DNA of 31,072 nt. Source: Collinsella aerofaciens. Lineage in GTDB: Bacteria > Actinomycetota > Coriobacteriia > Coriobacteriales > Coriobacteriaceae. The notes below the pieces were generated by a model. It saw only the letters and a list, made by a program, of their open reading frames with translations, had not been told where the DNA came from and searched no databases. Shown here piece after piece: positions 1 through 8,900 of this stretch. The translations under genes were made by a program, and so were the position numbers. The stretch spans positions 1-31,072 of the forward strand of contig JAPJOH010000026.1 in assembly GCA_030826265.1 (NCBI GenBank), given 5' to 3'. Positions within the stretch are counted from its first letter, which is position 1. Every line of letters begins with the position of its first letter.

Positions 1-140
1 CAGCAGGGGCTCTCAATGTTTTTATGTCCTGCTCATATCGTCTCTGCCGGCAGTTGGGGACGCTCCTTGGCAATTGGCGCATCGGAGCGCTTAGACATAC
101 AGTTTTTCGATTCCGTATGTATATATGCGCGCTAATGGGT

Positions 141-148
141 TATAAAAT
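141..148 (+). promoter_or_regulatory. Possible -10 region for htpG
   Basis: The A/T-rich stretch TATAAAAT stands out about 85 bp before the htpG start codon and resembles a sigma-70 -10 box. No convincing -35 hexamer is visible 16-18 bp upstream. I see no CIRCE (HrcA) or HAIR (HspR) heat-shock operator in positions 1-232, so heat regulation cannot be read from this stretch. Confidence 0.35.
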
Positions 149-177
149 CTAAGTCTGAACATAGCAGGTCTGCGATT

Positions 178-202
178 CGGCTCGGGCGACCGGGCCGTTT
201 TT
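178..202 (+). terminator. Terminator-like hairpin in the htpG leader
   Basis: An 8-bp GC-rich stem (178-185 with 190-197, one G-T wobble) closed by a GCGA tetraloop is followed directly by TTTTT at 198-202, the form of an intrinsic terminator. It lies between the candidate -10 box and the htpG start at 233. It may end a gene lying upstream of the window, or act as a leader attenuator of htpG; the sequence does not decide between these. Confidence 0.5.
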
Positions 203-232
203 GCGGACGGGGGTAGCGCGAAAGGACTGCAC

Positions 233-2257
233 ATGCGTCAATTTAAGACCGAGAGCAAAAAACTGCTCGACCTCATGATCAACTCCATCTACACCAATAA
301 GGAAATCTTCCTGCGCGAGCTTATCTCTAACGCGAGCGACGCCGTCGACAAGCTCAACTTTAAGAGTCTGCAGGACCCGAGCGTCAAGATCGACCAGGGC
401 GACCTGGCCATTCGCGTCTCCTTTGATAAAGACGCCCGCACCATTACCATCTCGGATAACGGCATTGGCATGACCGCCGAGGAGCTCGAGCGCAACCTAG
501 GCACTATCGCTCATTCCGGCTCCGAGGAGTTTAAGACCGAGAACGCCGAGCAGCAGGGTTCGGATGTCGACATCATCGGCCAGTTTGGCGTGGGCTTCTA
601 CTCGGCTTTTATGGTCGCCAGCCATGTGAAGGTCGTCAGCCGCGCCTACGGCGAGGATGTCGCCCATGTGTGGGAATCCGACGGTCTTGAGGGCTACACC
701 ATCGAGGACGGCGAGCGCGCCGAGCACGGTACCGATGTCATCCTGACGCTGCGCGAGAACGAGAAGCTCGACGCCGACGGCGAGGCCGAGACCTACGATC
801 GCTTCCTGACCGAGTGGGGCCTCAAGAGCCTGATTCAGCAGTACAGCAACTATGTGCGCTACCCGATTCAGATGATGGTGTCCAAGAGCCGCCAGAAACC
901 CAAGCCCGAGGACGCCGGCGACGATTACAAGCCCGAGTACGAGGACTACCAGGAGCTTGAGACCGTCAACTCCATGACGCCGATCTGGAAGAAGCGCAGC
1001 TCCGATGTCGAGCAGAAGGACTACGACGAGTTCTACAAGTCCACGTTCCACGACTTTGACGATCCGGCGCGCACCATCAGCTTCCACGCCGAGGGTACGC
1101 TCGAGTACGACGCACTGCTGTTTGTGCCAGGTCGCGCGCCGTTCGATCTGTACAGCAAAGATTACGAGAAGGGCCTGTCGCTCTACAGCTCCAACGTCCT
1201 GATTATGGAGAAGTGCGACGACCTGCTGCCCGACTACTACAACTTTGTCCGCGGCGTCGTGGATTCCGCCGACGTGTCGCTCAACATCTCGCGCGAGACG
1301 CTGCAGCAGAACCGTCAGCTCAAGGCCATCGCCAAGCGTGTGGAAAAGAAGATTACCGCCGACCTTGAGGATATGCGCGACAACGACCGCGAGGCCTACG
1401 AGAAGTTCTTTGAGAACTTTGGCCGCGGCCTTAAGTACGGCATCTACTCGAGCTATGGCATGAAGGCCGATGAGCTTGCCGACCTGCTGCTGTTCTGGTC
1501 TGCCAAGGAACAGAAGATGATTACCCTGGCCGAGTATGCCAAGGGCATGCCCGAGGATCAGAAGGCCATCTACTACGCCGCCGGCGATTCGCGTGAGCGC
1601 TTGGCCAAGATGCCCGTGGTAAAGGGCGTGCTCGACCGCGGCTATGACGTGCTGCTGCTGACGCAGGATGTGGATGAGTTCACGTTCCAGGCTATGCGTG
1701 AGTACGTTGCCGCCGATATGCCCAAGATCTACGAGGACGATGCTGCCCGCGAGGCTGCCGAAAAGGCCGTGGCCGACGGTGCCGAGCCCGAGGTCGAGGA
1801 TCGTCATCTGGAGCTCAAGAACGTTGCGACTGGCGATCTTGATCTGGCGACCGAGGACGAGAAGAAGGAGGCCGAGGACGCCACCAAGGAGAACGAGGAT
1901 CTCTTTAGCGCAATGAAGGAGGCGCTCGGTGACAAGGTCGAGAAAGTTGCCGTCTCCGCGCGCCTGACCGATGCCCCCGCTTGCATCACCACCGAGGGCC
2001 CACTTTCGCTCGAGATGGAGAAGGTGCTCCAGAAAGGACCCGAGGGCGCGCCCGACGGCATGCCCAAGAGCCAACGCGTGCTCGAGCTCAACGCCAAGCA
2101 CCCGGTCTTTGCCAAGCTTGTCGCTGCCCAGAAGGCAGGCGACGCCGACAAGATCAAGCAGTACTCCGGTCTGCTCTATGACCAGGCTCTGCTGGTCGAG
2201 GGCATTTTGCCCGAGGACCCCGTTGCCTTCGCGGCGGCTGTTTGCAACTTGATGTAG
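233..2257 (+). CDS. htpG: Molecular chaperone HtpG (bacterial Hsp90)
   Basis: This 674-residue protein is the bacterial Hsp90, a cytosolic ATP-dependent dimeric chaperone that remodels client proteins. The N-terminal GHKL ATPase domain is clear: the helix with ELISNASDAVDKL (about residues 29-42) carries the catalytic Glu and Mg-binding Asn, followed by DNGIGM (about 77), the lid with GTIAHSGSEEF, and GQFGVGFYSAFM (about 117-128). The middle domain has NISRETLQQN with the conserved Arg that contacts ATP. The last 180 residues form the dimerisation domain, preceded by an acidic linker around residues 500-560. It is about 50 residues longer than the E. coli protein (624), which I attribute to this linker and to middle-domain insertions. 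The ATG is preceded by AAAGGA at a suitable distance. It is transcribed alone, with a hairpin terminator downstream. Confidence 0.97.
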   Translation: MRQFKTESKKLLDLMINSIYTNKEIFLRELISNASDAVDKLNFKSLQDPSVKIDQGDLAIRVSFDKDARTITISDNGIGMTAEELERNLGTIAHSGSEEFKTENAEQQGSDVDIIGQFGVGFYSAFMVASHVKVVSRAYGEDVAHVWESDGLEGYTIEDGERAEHGTDVILTLRENEKLDADGEAETYDRFLTEWGLKSLIQQYSNYVRYPIQMMVSKSRQKPKPEDAGDDYKPEYEDYQELETVNSMTPIWKKRSSDVEQKDYDEFYKSTFHDFDDPARTISFHAEGTLEYDALLFVPGRAPFDLYSKDYEKGLSLYSSNVLIMEKCDDLLPDYYNFVRGVVDSADVSLNISRETLQQNRQLKAIAKRVEKKITADLEDMRDNDREAYEKFFENFGRGLKYGIYSSYGMKADELADLLLFWSAKEQKMITLAEYAKGMPEDQKAIYYAAGDSRERLAKMPVVKGVLDRGYDVLLLTQDVDEFTFQAMREYVAADMPKIYEDDAAREAAEKAVADGAEPEVEDRHLELKNVATGDLDLATEDEKKEAEDATKENEDLFSAMKEALGDKVEKVAVSARLTDAPACITTEGPLSLEMEKVLQKGPEGAPDGMPKSQRVLELNAKHPVFAKLVAAQKAGDADKIKQYSGLLYDQALLVEGILPEDPVAFAAAVCNLM

Positions 2258-2264
2258 TTAGGTA

Positions 2265-2291
2265 GTTACGCGGTTCTACGAACCGCGTAAC
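2265..2291. repeat. Perfect 12-bp inverted repeat after htpG
   Basis: Arms 2265-2276 and 2280-2291 are perfectly complementary around a 3-nt loop, starting 8 bp after the htpG stop codon. There is no T-run, so it is not a classical terminator. It may protect the 3' end of the mRNA. Confidence 0.7.
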
Positions 2292-2309
2292 GGCTCGACG
2301 CTGCCCTCA

Positions 2310-2337
2310 GGTCCGCCTTTATAACGACCGGCGGACC
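2310..2337. repeat. 8-bp inverted repeat with flanking direct repeats
   Basis: GGTCCGCC at 2310-2317 pairs with GGCGGACC at 2330-2337. The hairpin is flanked by two direct copies of TCGACGCTGC, at 2294-2303 and 2339-2348. No function is evident. Confidence 0.5.
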
Positions 2338-2351
2338 AGTCGACGCTGCGC

Positions 2352-2447
2352 GGGCGCCAGAGCGACAACTTGTCATTCAAAGAGGACGGCATGACCAGAA
2401 GGTCTATGCCGTCCTCTTTTCATGCCAATTTGTTCGCTCTGGCGCCC
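2352..2447. repeat. Nested palindrome enclosing the htpG terminator
   Basis: Outer arms of 14 bp (2352-2365 and 2434-2447) are perfectly complementary. They enclose a second, strong hairpin at 2379-2419. The layout of an outer palindrome around a terminator-like hairpin recurs elsewhere in the window with other sequences. Confidence 0.75.
2379..2420 (+). terminator. Rho-independent terminator after htpG
   Basis: Arms 2379-2392 and 2406-2419 pair perfectly over 14 bp and extend inwards through GACC/GGTC around an AGAA loop with one bulged T. The right arm ends in TTTT. This is the best candidate for the end of the htpG transcript. The A-rich 5' edge means it could also work from the opposite strand. 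Confidence 0.75.
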
Positions 2448-2491
2448 GCTCGCTGGCATTGCCAAAACATCGACGTTGCCGTGGTCCTAAG

Positions 2492-2547
2492 TAGTCATTG
2501 GGGACGTTTTTGTTTGACTAGTCGTTTAAGAACGTCCCCGATGACTA
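2492..2547. repeat. 17-bp imperfect inverted repeat upstream of the first YhgE gene
   Basis: Arms 2492-2508 and 2531-2547 match at 16 of 17 positions around a 22-nt loop that contains the small palindrome GACTAGTC. With the other hairpins it fills the 2258-2696 gap, in which I see no gene. The remaining stretch, 2548-2696, is A/T-rich and probably holds the promoter of the next operon; a possible box TACAAT lies at 2693-2698. Confidence 0.65.
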
Positions 2548-2696
2548 TTTGAATTGCTAATTTGTGCGGGTTGTGGTTTTGTGAGCAGCGGGAATTTAAG
2601 ATACTGTACAACTGTACGTTAACTCATCTTCGTAGTATATTGCTATCCGCAAAACTCAACACCATTGTGCTTTGAGACGTTAAAGCGCCTACTACA

Positions 2697-5513
2697 ATGG
2701 TTGTCGATAGTACGATTCGATTCAACGACAGGATGGATGGTCCAAGCGTGAGCCTCGGCAGCAAACTATCCAATGCAAAGGTGTCCTTTGCGATATTTAA
2801 GCGCGACATTAAGCGACTGCTTGTGAACCCCGTCGCCTTGGTGGTTACCCTTGGCGTGTGCGTTATTCCCTCGCTGTATGCCTGGTACAACATCGTGGCC
2901 AACTGGGATCCGTACGGAAACACCCAGGGCATCAAGATTGCCATCGCCAACAACGATCGGGGCACCCAAAACGACCTGGTGGGCGAGCTCAACGCGGGCG
3001 ATCAGGTCGTCGATCAGCTCAAGGAGAACGATCAGCTGGGCTGGACCTTCGTCGATTCTGCGGCCGATGCCAAAGAGGGCGTCGAGAGCGGTGAGTACTA
3101 TGCGGCCATCGTAGTCCCCAAGAACTTCTCGGATAACCTGGTTTCGATGCTCGACGGCAACTACCATCAGCCCAAGCTTACGTACTACGTCAATGAGAAG
3201 AAGAGCGCTATTGCGCCCAAGGTTACCGACACCGGTGCAAACACCATCGAGGAGCAGATCAACTCGGAATTTGTCTCCACGGTGGGCGAGACCGTTGCCA
3301 GTATTGCCAAGGATGCCGGAGTCGATTTAAAGGACAAGGCAACCCAGACTCAGGATTCGTTGGCCGGTTCGGTATCAGAGGCTTCCGATACGTTGGGCGA
3401 AGTGCGTGATTCGATTGGCGACATGAATGCCGCCATCGATAAGACGAGTGGTTCCATTGCCTCGGCAGATGCGGCACTTGCCGGTCTGCAGGGTCAGGCG
3501 CCGTCGCTGACGCAGGCGATCTCCCAGGGCAATGACCTGCTGGGCGAGGCTCGCGCCACGGCGGGCAACTCTGTCGCCTCGCTCTCCAAGGCGCTCTCGG
3601 AAGGCAGCCTTGCGCTCACCAAGACGTCAGTCTCCGCAAACGCTGCGATTGGCAAGCTGACGGGCACGGTCGCATCTACGACTACCCGTATCGACAACTC
3701 GCTTGAGTCTCTCCAAGCGACGATCGACCACAATAAGGCCGTTATCGGGCACTTGGAAATTCTCGTCAATGACACGTCGACAGGTTCCAAGGAAATTGAC
3801 GCGCGCATTGTATCGATCATCGATTTGCTCCGCGAGCAGAATGAAAAGCTTCAGAGCATCAAGGACGGTCTGTCTGCGCAGTCGAGCGCCATGGCGAATG
3901 ACGCTGCGGCTGTCTCGGGTGCCAGCGACGCTATCAATAATGCAATTCAGACCGGTGCGACCAACCTTGGCCAGGCTCAGACGGACTTGGGTCAAAACGC
4001 GCTGCCGAAGGTCTCGAGCGCACTTGATTCGTTTGCCGCCGTCTCGGGTGATCTGACGGGAATCGTGTCTGGCCTCACGCCTACTATTGCAAGTGCGCGC
4101 GGTACACTTTCGCAACTCAACGCCACGCTCGGTCAGGCCAAGACCACGCTGTCCCAGACCGATGCCTCGCTTGCCAAGGTCCAGGACAAGCTCGCAACCG
4201 CCGCCAACGACATCGCGGCGCTACAGACCTCCGAGTCCATGGGCGAGCTGGCCGGCCTGATGGGCGTCGACGTCGATGATGTTGCAGACTTCATGGCATC
4301 TCCGGTCGAGCTGACCTCAAAGTCAATTTACCCGGTCAAGAGCTTTGGTTCGGGCATTGCCCCGTTCTATACCAATCTGGCGCTGTGGGTGGGCGGCTAC
4401 GTGCTTATCGCCATCTACAAGCTCGAGGTCGATCGCGAAGGCATCGGCAGCTTTACCGCGCGTCAGGGCTACTTTGGCCGCTGGTTGCTCCTGGTGATCC
4501 TGGGCGCGTTGCAGGCCATCATCGTTACGGTAGGCGATCTGGTGATTGGCGTGCAGTGCGTCAGCCCGCTGCTGTTCGTGCTGGGCGGCATCGCCATTTC
4601 GTTCACCTACGTCAATATCATCTATGCGCTGTCCACCACGTTTAAGCATATCGGCAAGGCTATCGGCGTCATTCTCGTCATCGTGCAGATCCCGGGTTCG
4701 TCGGGCATGTACCCTATCGAGATGATGCCCGGCTTCTTCCAGTGGCTGCACCCGCTGCTGCCCTTTACCTACGGCATCAATCTGCTGCGCGAGACGGTCG
4801 GCGGCATGTATTCGTTCAACTACCTGTTTAACCTGTGCATTCTGGGCGTGTTCTTGATCGTGGCGCTCTTTATCGGCCTGCAGCTGCGTCCGCTGCTGCT
4901 CAACCTTAACCTGCTCTTTGATAAACAGCTCTCCACGACCGGTATGATGATTTGCGAGTCCAACGACCTGCCGCGCCAGCGCTACTCGCTGCGCACGGCC
5001 ATGCGCGTCATGCTCGATTCCGATTCGTACCGTCGCGAACTGCTCGATCATGCGGTCGCCTTTGAACATCGCTACCCGTACTACATCAAGGGCGGTTTTG
5101 CCGCCGTGGTGGGCGTTCAGGTCCTGCTCTTTGTCCTGTCGACGGTTCTCGATATCGACAATAACGGCAAGATCATCCTGCTTGTCATTTGGATTATCTC
5201 GGTTATTGCCATCTGCGGCTGGCTTATCAATATCGAATATATCCGAGCGAGCCTCAATACCCAGATGCGCATCTCGGCGCTTTCGGATGAGGACCTGCGT
5301 CGCGAGATGCGCGAACACACGGCCGCCATTCCTGCCGCCCGCCACATGTTTGGCCTCAACGCCAGCGAGCGTGGTGCCAAGGGCGGCGATCAGTCCACGG
5401 GCCGCTTGCCGCATATCGGCTCGCACCATAAATCTCAGGGCAGCGACAGCACAGCCACAAATGATGGAGATACCACCGCGCTTGGCAAGCACTCCAAAGG
5501 AGGTGAGGCATAA
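2697..5513 (+). CDS. YhgE/Pip-family membrane protein, long form
   Basis: A 938-residue membrane protein of the YhgE/Pip (phage infection protein) family, whose members share an ABC-2-like membrane core and are related to SPP1 phage receptor YueB and type VII secretion protein EsaA. One N-terminal membrane segment (about residues 45-62, ending in LYAWYN) is followed by the family signature WDPYGNT and a long extracytoplasmic region of about 450 residues rich in Ala, Ser and Thr heptads, probably coiled coil. About six membrane helices follow from residue 560 to 740. Unlike its neighbour it then has an extra part: two more helices (about 800-850) and a charged, Ser/Gly-rich cytoplasmic tail of about 80 residues. 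The substrate is unknown. The start is uncertain: the ATG at 2697 has no ribosome site and overlaps a possible -10 box; ATG 2733 or GTG 2748 give proteins starting nearer the family's usual N-terminus. The stop codon abuts the next gene's ATG. Confidence 0.88.
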   Translation: MVVDSTIRFNDRMDGPSVSLGSKLSNAKVSFAIFKRDIKRLLVNPVALVVTLGVCVIPSLYAWYNIVANWDPYGNTQGIKIAIANNDRGTQNDLVGELNAGDQVVDQLKENDQLGWTFVDSAADAKEGVESGEYYAAIVVPKNFSDNLVSMLDGNYHQPKLTYYVNEKKSAIAPKVTDTGANTIEEQINSEFVSTVGETVASIAKDAGVDLKDKATQTQDSLAGSVSEASDTLGEVRDSIGDMNAAIDKTSGSIASADAALAGLQGQAPSLTQAISQGNDLLGEARATAGNSVASLSKALSEGSLALTKTSVSANAAIGKLTGTVASTTTRIDNSLESLQATIDHNKAVIGHLEILVNDTSTGSKEIDARIVSIIDLLREQNEKLQSIKDGLSAQSSAMANDAAAVSGASDAINNAIQTGATNLGQAQTDLGQNALPKVSSALDSFAAVSGDLTGIVSGLTPTIASARGTLSQLNATLGQAKTTLSQTDASLAKVQDKLATAANDIAALQTSESMGELAGLMGVDVDDVADFMASPVELTSKSIYPVKSFGSGIAPFYTNLALWVGGYVLIAIYKLEVDREGIGSFTARQGYFGRWLLLVILGALQAIIVTVGDLVIGVQCVSPLLFVLGGIAISFTYVNIIYALSTTFKHIGKAIGVILVIVQIPGSSGMYPIEMMPGFFQWLHPLLPFTYGINLLRETVGGMYSFNYLFNLCILGVFLIVALFIGLQLRPLLLNLNLLFDKQLSTTGMMICESNDLPRQRYSLRTAMRVMLDSDSYRRELLDHAVAFEHRYPYYIKGGFAAVVGVQVLLFVLSTVLDIDNNGKIILLVIWIISVIAICGWLINIEYIRASLNTQMRISALSDEDLRREMREHTAAIPAARHMFGLNASERGAKGGDQSTGRLPHIGSHHKSQGSDSTATNDGDTTALGKHSKGGEA

Positions 5514-7703
5514 ATGAAGAACATCCTGCATCTGTTTAAGCGCGATGTCCAAAACGTGTCTCGCTCCGTGATCGGCTTGGTTGTCGTGATGGGCCTCATT
5601 ATCGTACCGTGTCTGTACGCGTGGTTTAACATCGCCGGCAGCTGGGATCCGTACGGCAACACCGGCAATCTTAAGATCGCCGTGGTCAACACCGATGAGG
5701 GTTACGAGAGCGATTTGATCCCCGTCGAGGTTAACGTGGGCGAAAACGTGACCGCCACCCTACGCGGCAACGAGAGCTTCGATTGGGTTGTGCTCAACAA
5801 TCGCGAAAAGGCTATCGAGGGCGTTAAGTCGGGCGCGTACTATGCTGCCGTCGTTATCCCCAAAACGTTTAGCGCTGACATGATGACGCTTTTCTCGACC
5901 GACGTGAAGCATGCCGATATCGAGTTCTACGAGAATCAGAAGGCCAACGCCATTGCGCAGATCGTGACCGAGAAGGGTTCGAGCGCCGTCCAGAGCCAGG
6001 TTAACAAAACTTTTACCGAGACCATTACGACGATCGGTCTTAAGACGGTGTCCAGCCTGCTCGATTACATGAGCACCGACCAGGTGGGTAACTTTATCGC
6101 CAACCTGTCCTCGACGCTCGGCGATTCGATTGAGGACCTGCGAGACGTTCGGGCAAATGCTTCGTCGCTGGCGGGCATTTTGAGCTCCACGTCCGATTCG
6201 CTGACGTCGGCGAGCGGCATGCTCAAGCAGACGGGCACGGTCGATGAGTCAACGAAGCAGCTGATGGAGCATGTCAAAAGCGGTATTAGCGATTCCAAGG
6301 AAGCGCTGAAGGACGCCAACGACGCCATCAATGCCGCGATTGACGGAAGCGCGGGCTCGTTTGACAACGTGTCCGCCGAGCTTGCGAAGGCATTTGATGC
6401 CGCGAATCAACATGTCGACCTTACAGTGTCCCAGCTCAACGATGCCGCGGCGGCGCTCAACACGCGTGCCGACGATATCGACGCCACGGCCGACCAGCTC
6501 CGCAGCTTTGCCGATCAGGTGACTGACGAAAAACTCCAGGACAGCCTCAAGTCTGTGGCAACATCGCTGAGCAGGATTGCTGTAGAGTATCGCAACAACG
6601 CCAAGGACTTGACGGCCACCGCGAAGTCTCTCTCTGACAGCATGGCAGAGGTTAATAAGTCGCGTGCCGAGGTCGATCAGGCAATCGCGGATGCCAAGGC
6701 TGGTATCTCGGGCGCCAAGACTGACTACGACTCTACGTTTTCGGCCAAGGCAAAGGAGCTCAAGAAGACCATCTCGGGCGTTTTGGATTCGCTGAACGGT
6801 ATTTCGAACGATCTGGATAGTGCTGTTGCTGGCCTGACCGACGCATCCGGTTCGCTGGCAAAGGGCCTCTCCAAAGCTGCAAAGCTGGTCAACAAGGCTT
6901 CTGATCAGCTGGGCGAGGCGTCGGACAAGATCAGTGCGTTTAAGGACGAGCTCGACGGCGCCTTGATGTCGGATGACCTCGCTACGATCAAGACGATGAT
7001 CGGCAATGATCCCGAGGGTTTGGCCGTGTCGCTTTCCGGCCCCGTCGCGCTCGATCGCAAGCCGGTCTATCCGATCCGCAACTACGGTTCGGCCATGGCA
7101 CCGTTCTACACGATTCTGTCGCTCTGGGTGGGCTCGATTGTGCTGGCGGCCATGATGAAGGTCTCGGTTGACGATGAGCTTATCAACGAGCTCATCCCCG
7201 TGCGCCTGCACGAGATCTACCTGGGCCGCTACCTGTTCTTTGGCGGTCTGGCCCTGCTGCAGGCAACGCTCGTGTGTGCGGGCGACATCCTGTTCTTTGG
7301 CATCCAGTGCGACGACCCGCTGCAGTTTGTGCTGGCGGGCTGGGTCGCGAGTCTCGTGTTCTCCAATATCGTCTACACGCTTACGGTTTCGTTTGGCGAT
7401 ATCGGCAAGGCGCTCGCCGTCGTGCTGCTGGTCATGCAGGTCGGCGGTTCGGGCGGCACGTTCCCCATCGAGATGACCGGCCCCGTGTTCCAGGCGATCT
7501 ATCCGTTCCTGCCGTTCACCCACGGCATCAACGCCATGCATGCCGCCATGGCCGGTGCGTACCACATGGAGTACTGGATTGAGCTAGGCATTCTGGCGAG
7601 CTATCTGATTCCGTCGCTGGCACTGGGCGTCGTCTTCCGCCGCCCGGTCATCAAAGCCAACGACTGGATCATCGAAAAACTGGAGTCAACCAAATTGATT
7701 TAG
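5514..7703 (+). CDS. YhgE/Pip-family membrane protein, short form
   Basis: A 729-residue paralogue of the preceding gene, starting at the base after its TAA, with AAAGGAGG inside the upstream coding end as ribosome site; the two must be co-transcribed and probably translationally coupled. The N-terminus (NILHLFKRDVQNV, then LYAWFN and WDPYGNT) matches the neighbour closely. Residues about 40-500 form the extracytoplasmic Ala/Ser/Asp-rich coiled-coil region, and residues about 525-715 contain six hydrophobic helices, including the conserved GGSGGTFPIEM and PFLPFTHGIN stretches typical of the YhgE C-terminal domain. It lacks the extra C-terminal helices and tail of its partner. A heteromeric membrane complex of the two is a reasonable inference; its cargo (lipid, cell-wall precursor or secreted peptide) is not revealed by the sequence. 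Confidence 0.88.
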   Translation: MKNILHLFKRDVQNVSRSVIGLVVVMGLIIVPCLYAWFNIAGSWDPYGNTGNLKIAVVNTDEGYESDLIPVEVNVGENVTATLRGNESFDWVVLNNREKAIEGVKSGAYYAAVVIPKTFSADMMTLFSTDVKHADIEFYENQKANAIAQIVTEKGSSAVQSQVNKTFTETITTIGLKTVSSLLDYMSTDQVGNFIANLSSTLGDSIEDLRDVRANASSLAGILSSTSDSLTSASGMLKQTGTVDESTKQLMEHVKSGISDSKEALKDANDAINAAIDGSAGSFDNVSAELAKAFDAANQHVDLTVSQLNDAAAALNTRADDIDATADQLRSFADQVTDEKLQDSLKSVATSLSRIAVEYRNNAKDLTATAKSLSDSMAEVNKSRAEVDQAIADAKAGISGAKTDYDSTFSAKAKELKKTISGVLDSLNGISNDLDSAVAGLTDASGSLAKGLSKAAKLVNKASDQLGEASDKISAFKDELDGALMSDDLATIKTMIGNDPEGLAVSLSGPVALDRKPVYPIRNYGSAMAPFYTILSLWVGSIVLAAMMKVSVDDELINELIPVRLHEIYLGRYLFFGGLALLQATLVCAGDILFFGIQCDDPLQFVLAGWVASLVFSNIVYTLTVSFGDIGKALAVVLLVMQVGGSGGTFPIEMTGPVFQAIYPFLPFTHGINAMHAAMAGAYHMEYWIELGILASYLIPSLALGVVFRRPVIKANDWIIEKLESTKLI

Positions 7704-7756
7704 TTCAGCAACGTAAACGCCGTCGGAACATCGAGATCTTCCAACCCGATGCTTTA

Positions 7757-7796
7757 GCGTAGTGAATTGCACGGGCTGCTTGGTTGTTGCTACAGT
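7757..7796 (+). promoter_or_regulatory. Possible promoter upstream of the EamA gene
   Basis: TTGCAC (7757-7762, approximate) and TACAGT (7791-7796) resemble -35 and -10 boxes, separated by roughly the usual distance on the plus strand. The predicted transcription start would fall inside the hairpin at 7798-7829, which makes this promoter and a terminator reading of that hairpin hard to combine. Confidence 0.3.
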
Positions 7797-7797
7797 A

Positions 7798-7836
7798 GCG
7801 GGGCGTGCCGGGGGTCCGGTGCGCCCTGCTTTTATT
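7798..7836 (+). terminator. Rho-independent terminator of the YhgE pair
   Basis: A 14-bp stem (7798-7811 with 7816-7829; 11 Watson-Crick pairs and 3 G-T wobbles) with a GGGT loop is followed by TTTTATTT. It lies about 95 bp after the second YhgE stop codon and 70 bp before the EamA start. Because no strong promoter is visible downstream of it, partial read-through into the EamA gene is possible. Confidence 0.7.
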
Positions 7837-7904
7837 TGACCATGAGGCGGCACGCAGCCATGCGCGTGCGGACACCACGCCCAGATTGAGCGCGAGGATG
7901 CCCT

Positions 7905-8888
7905 ATGGCCCAGCATGCCACTGACAATATCGAAATGATGCCCGATAGCCCTGTTGCTCGCGAGGACCTGGGCGCGGGCGGCACCTCCCGCGGCGCCGGC
8001 GCTCGCTCGCCGCTGTTCTGGAAAGTCCTGCTGCTTTCGGTGGCAGTCGTCTGGGGCTACTCCTTTACGACCATGAAGGACGCGCTCGACACCATTCCGG
8101 TGTTCGAACTGCTCTACGTGCGCTTTCTGCCTGCGGCGTTGGTCATGTTTTTCATCTTCCACAAGCGCATCATCGCGCACCTCAACGCCCGCAACCTTAT
8201 CGTCGGACTTGGCATGGGCGCACTTATGTGGGCCGCCTACGCCCTGCAGACAGTCGGTCTGGCGCACACCACGGCGGGCAAGAATGCTTTTTTGACGGGC
8301 ACGTATTGCATCGTTGTGCCGTTCGCGAGCTATTTTCTGAGCGGCGAAAAACTCACCCGCTATAACCTGGGCGCGGCGCTGCTGTGCTTGGCGGGCATTG
8401 GCTTGGTGGCGCTCGATAGCGTTGAATTCAACATCGGTGATGTCATTACGCTGGCGGGTGCGGTCTTTTTCGCCATCCAGATGGCGGTGACTGCCAAGTA
8501 CGGTCGCAAAATGGACATCAACGTCATCACGTTTTGGATGTTTGTGGGCAACGGCGTGCTGAGCCTGGCAACGTCGCTGCTATTCGAGACCCAAGCGCCT
8601 CTGTCCGTGTGGACGCCGAGCTTTATCAGCGCGATGGCGTTTCTATCGGTGGGCTGTACGTGTGTGGCTCTGCTCATCCAAAACGTCGGCCTGGCGCATG
8701 TCCCGGCCTCAGCGGGCTCGCTGCTCCTTTCGATGGAGTCGCCTTCGGGTGTGCTGTTCTCGGTGCTGCTGATGGGGGAGGCGCTCACCTCGCGCCTGCT
8801 CGCCGGCTTCGCGCTCATCTTTCTTTCGATTATCTTGAGCGAGACGCATTTCGATTTCTTGCGCCGAAAATCACACCCGCAATTGTAA
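7905..8888 (+). CDS. EamA-family (DMT superfamily) transporter
   Basis: A 327-residue inner-membrane protein with ten predicted helices arranged as two EamA repeats (about residues 40-175 and 180-320). The N-terminal 35 residues are hydrophilic and probably cytoplasmic. Recognisable family features are the opening VVWGYSFTTMKDAL in helix 1, the GLAHTTAGKNAFLTGTYCIVVP stretch at the end of the first repeat, shown here in two parts (GLAHTTAGKNAF and LTGTYCIVVP), and its counterpart GLAHVPASAGSLLLSMESP in the second repeat. DMT exporters of this type commonly move amino acids or other small metabolites, but no substrate can be assigned. The ATG follows GAGGA by 7 nt. A clear terminator lies directly downstream, so it is a single-gene unit. 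Confidence 0.9.
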   Translation: MAQHATDNIEMMPDSPVAREDLGAGGTSRGAGARSPLFWKVLLLSVAVVWGYSFTTMKDALDTIPVFELLYVRFLPAALVMFFIFHKRIIAHLNARNLIVGLGMGALMWAAYALQTVGLAHTTAGKNAFLTGTYCIVVPFASYFLSGEKLTRYNLGAALLCLAGIGLVALDSVEFNIGDVITLAGAVFFAIQMAVTAKYGRKMDINVITFWMFVGNGVLSLATSLLFETQAPLSVWTPSFISAMAFLSVGCTCVALLIQNVGLAHVPASAGSLLLSMESPSGVLFSVLLMGEALTSRLLAGFALIFLSIILSETHFDFLRRKSHPQL

Positions 8889-8900
8889 ACAACTTGTTGC

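Noticed and set aside
2370..2552. Small frame of about 60 codons after htpG
   Set aside because: It lies wholly within stacked hairpins, has no ribosome site and no recognisable protein features.
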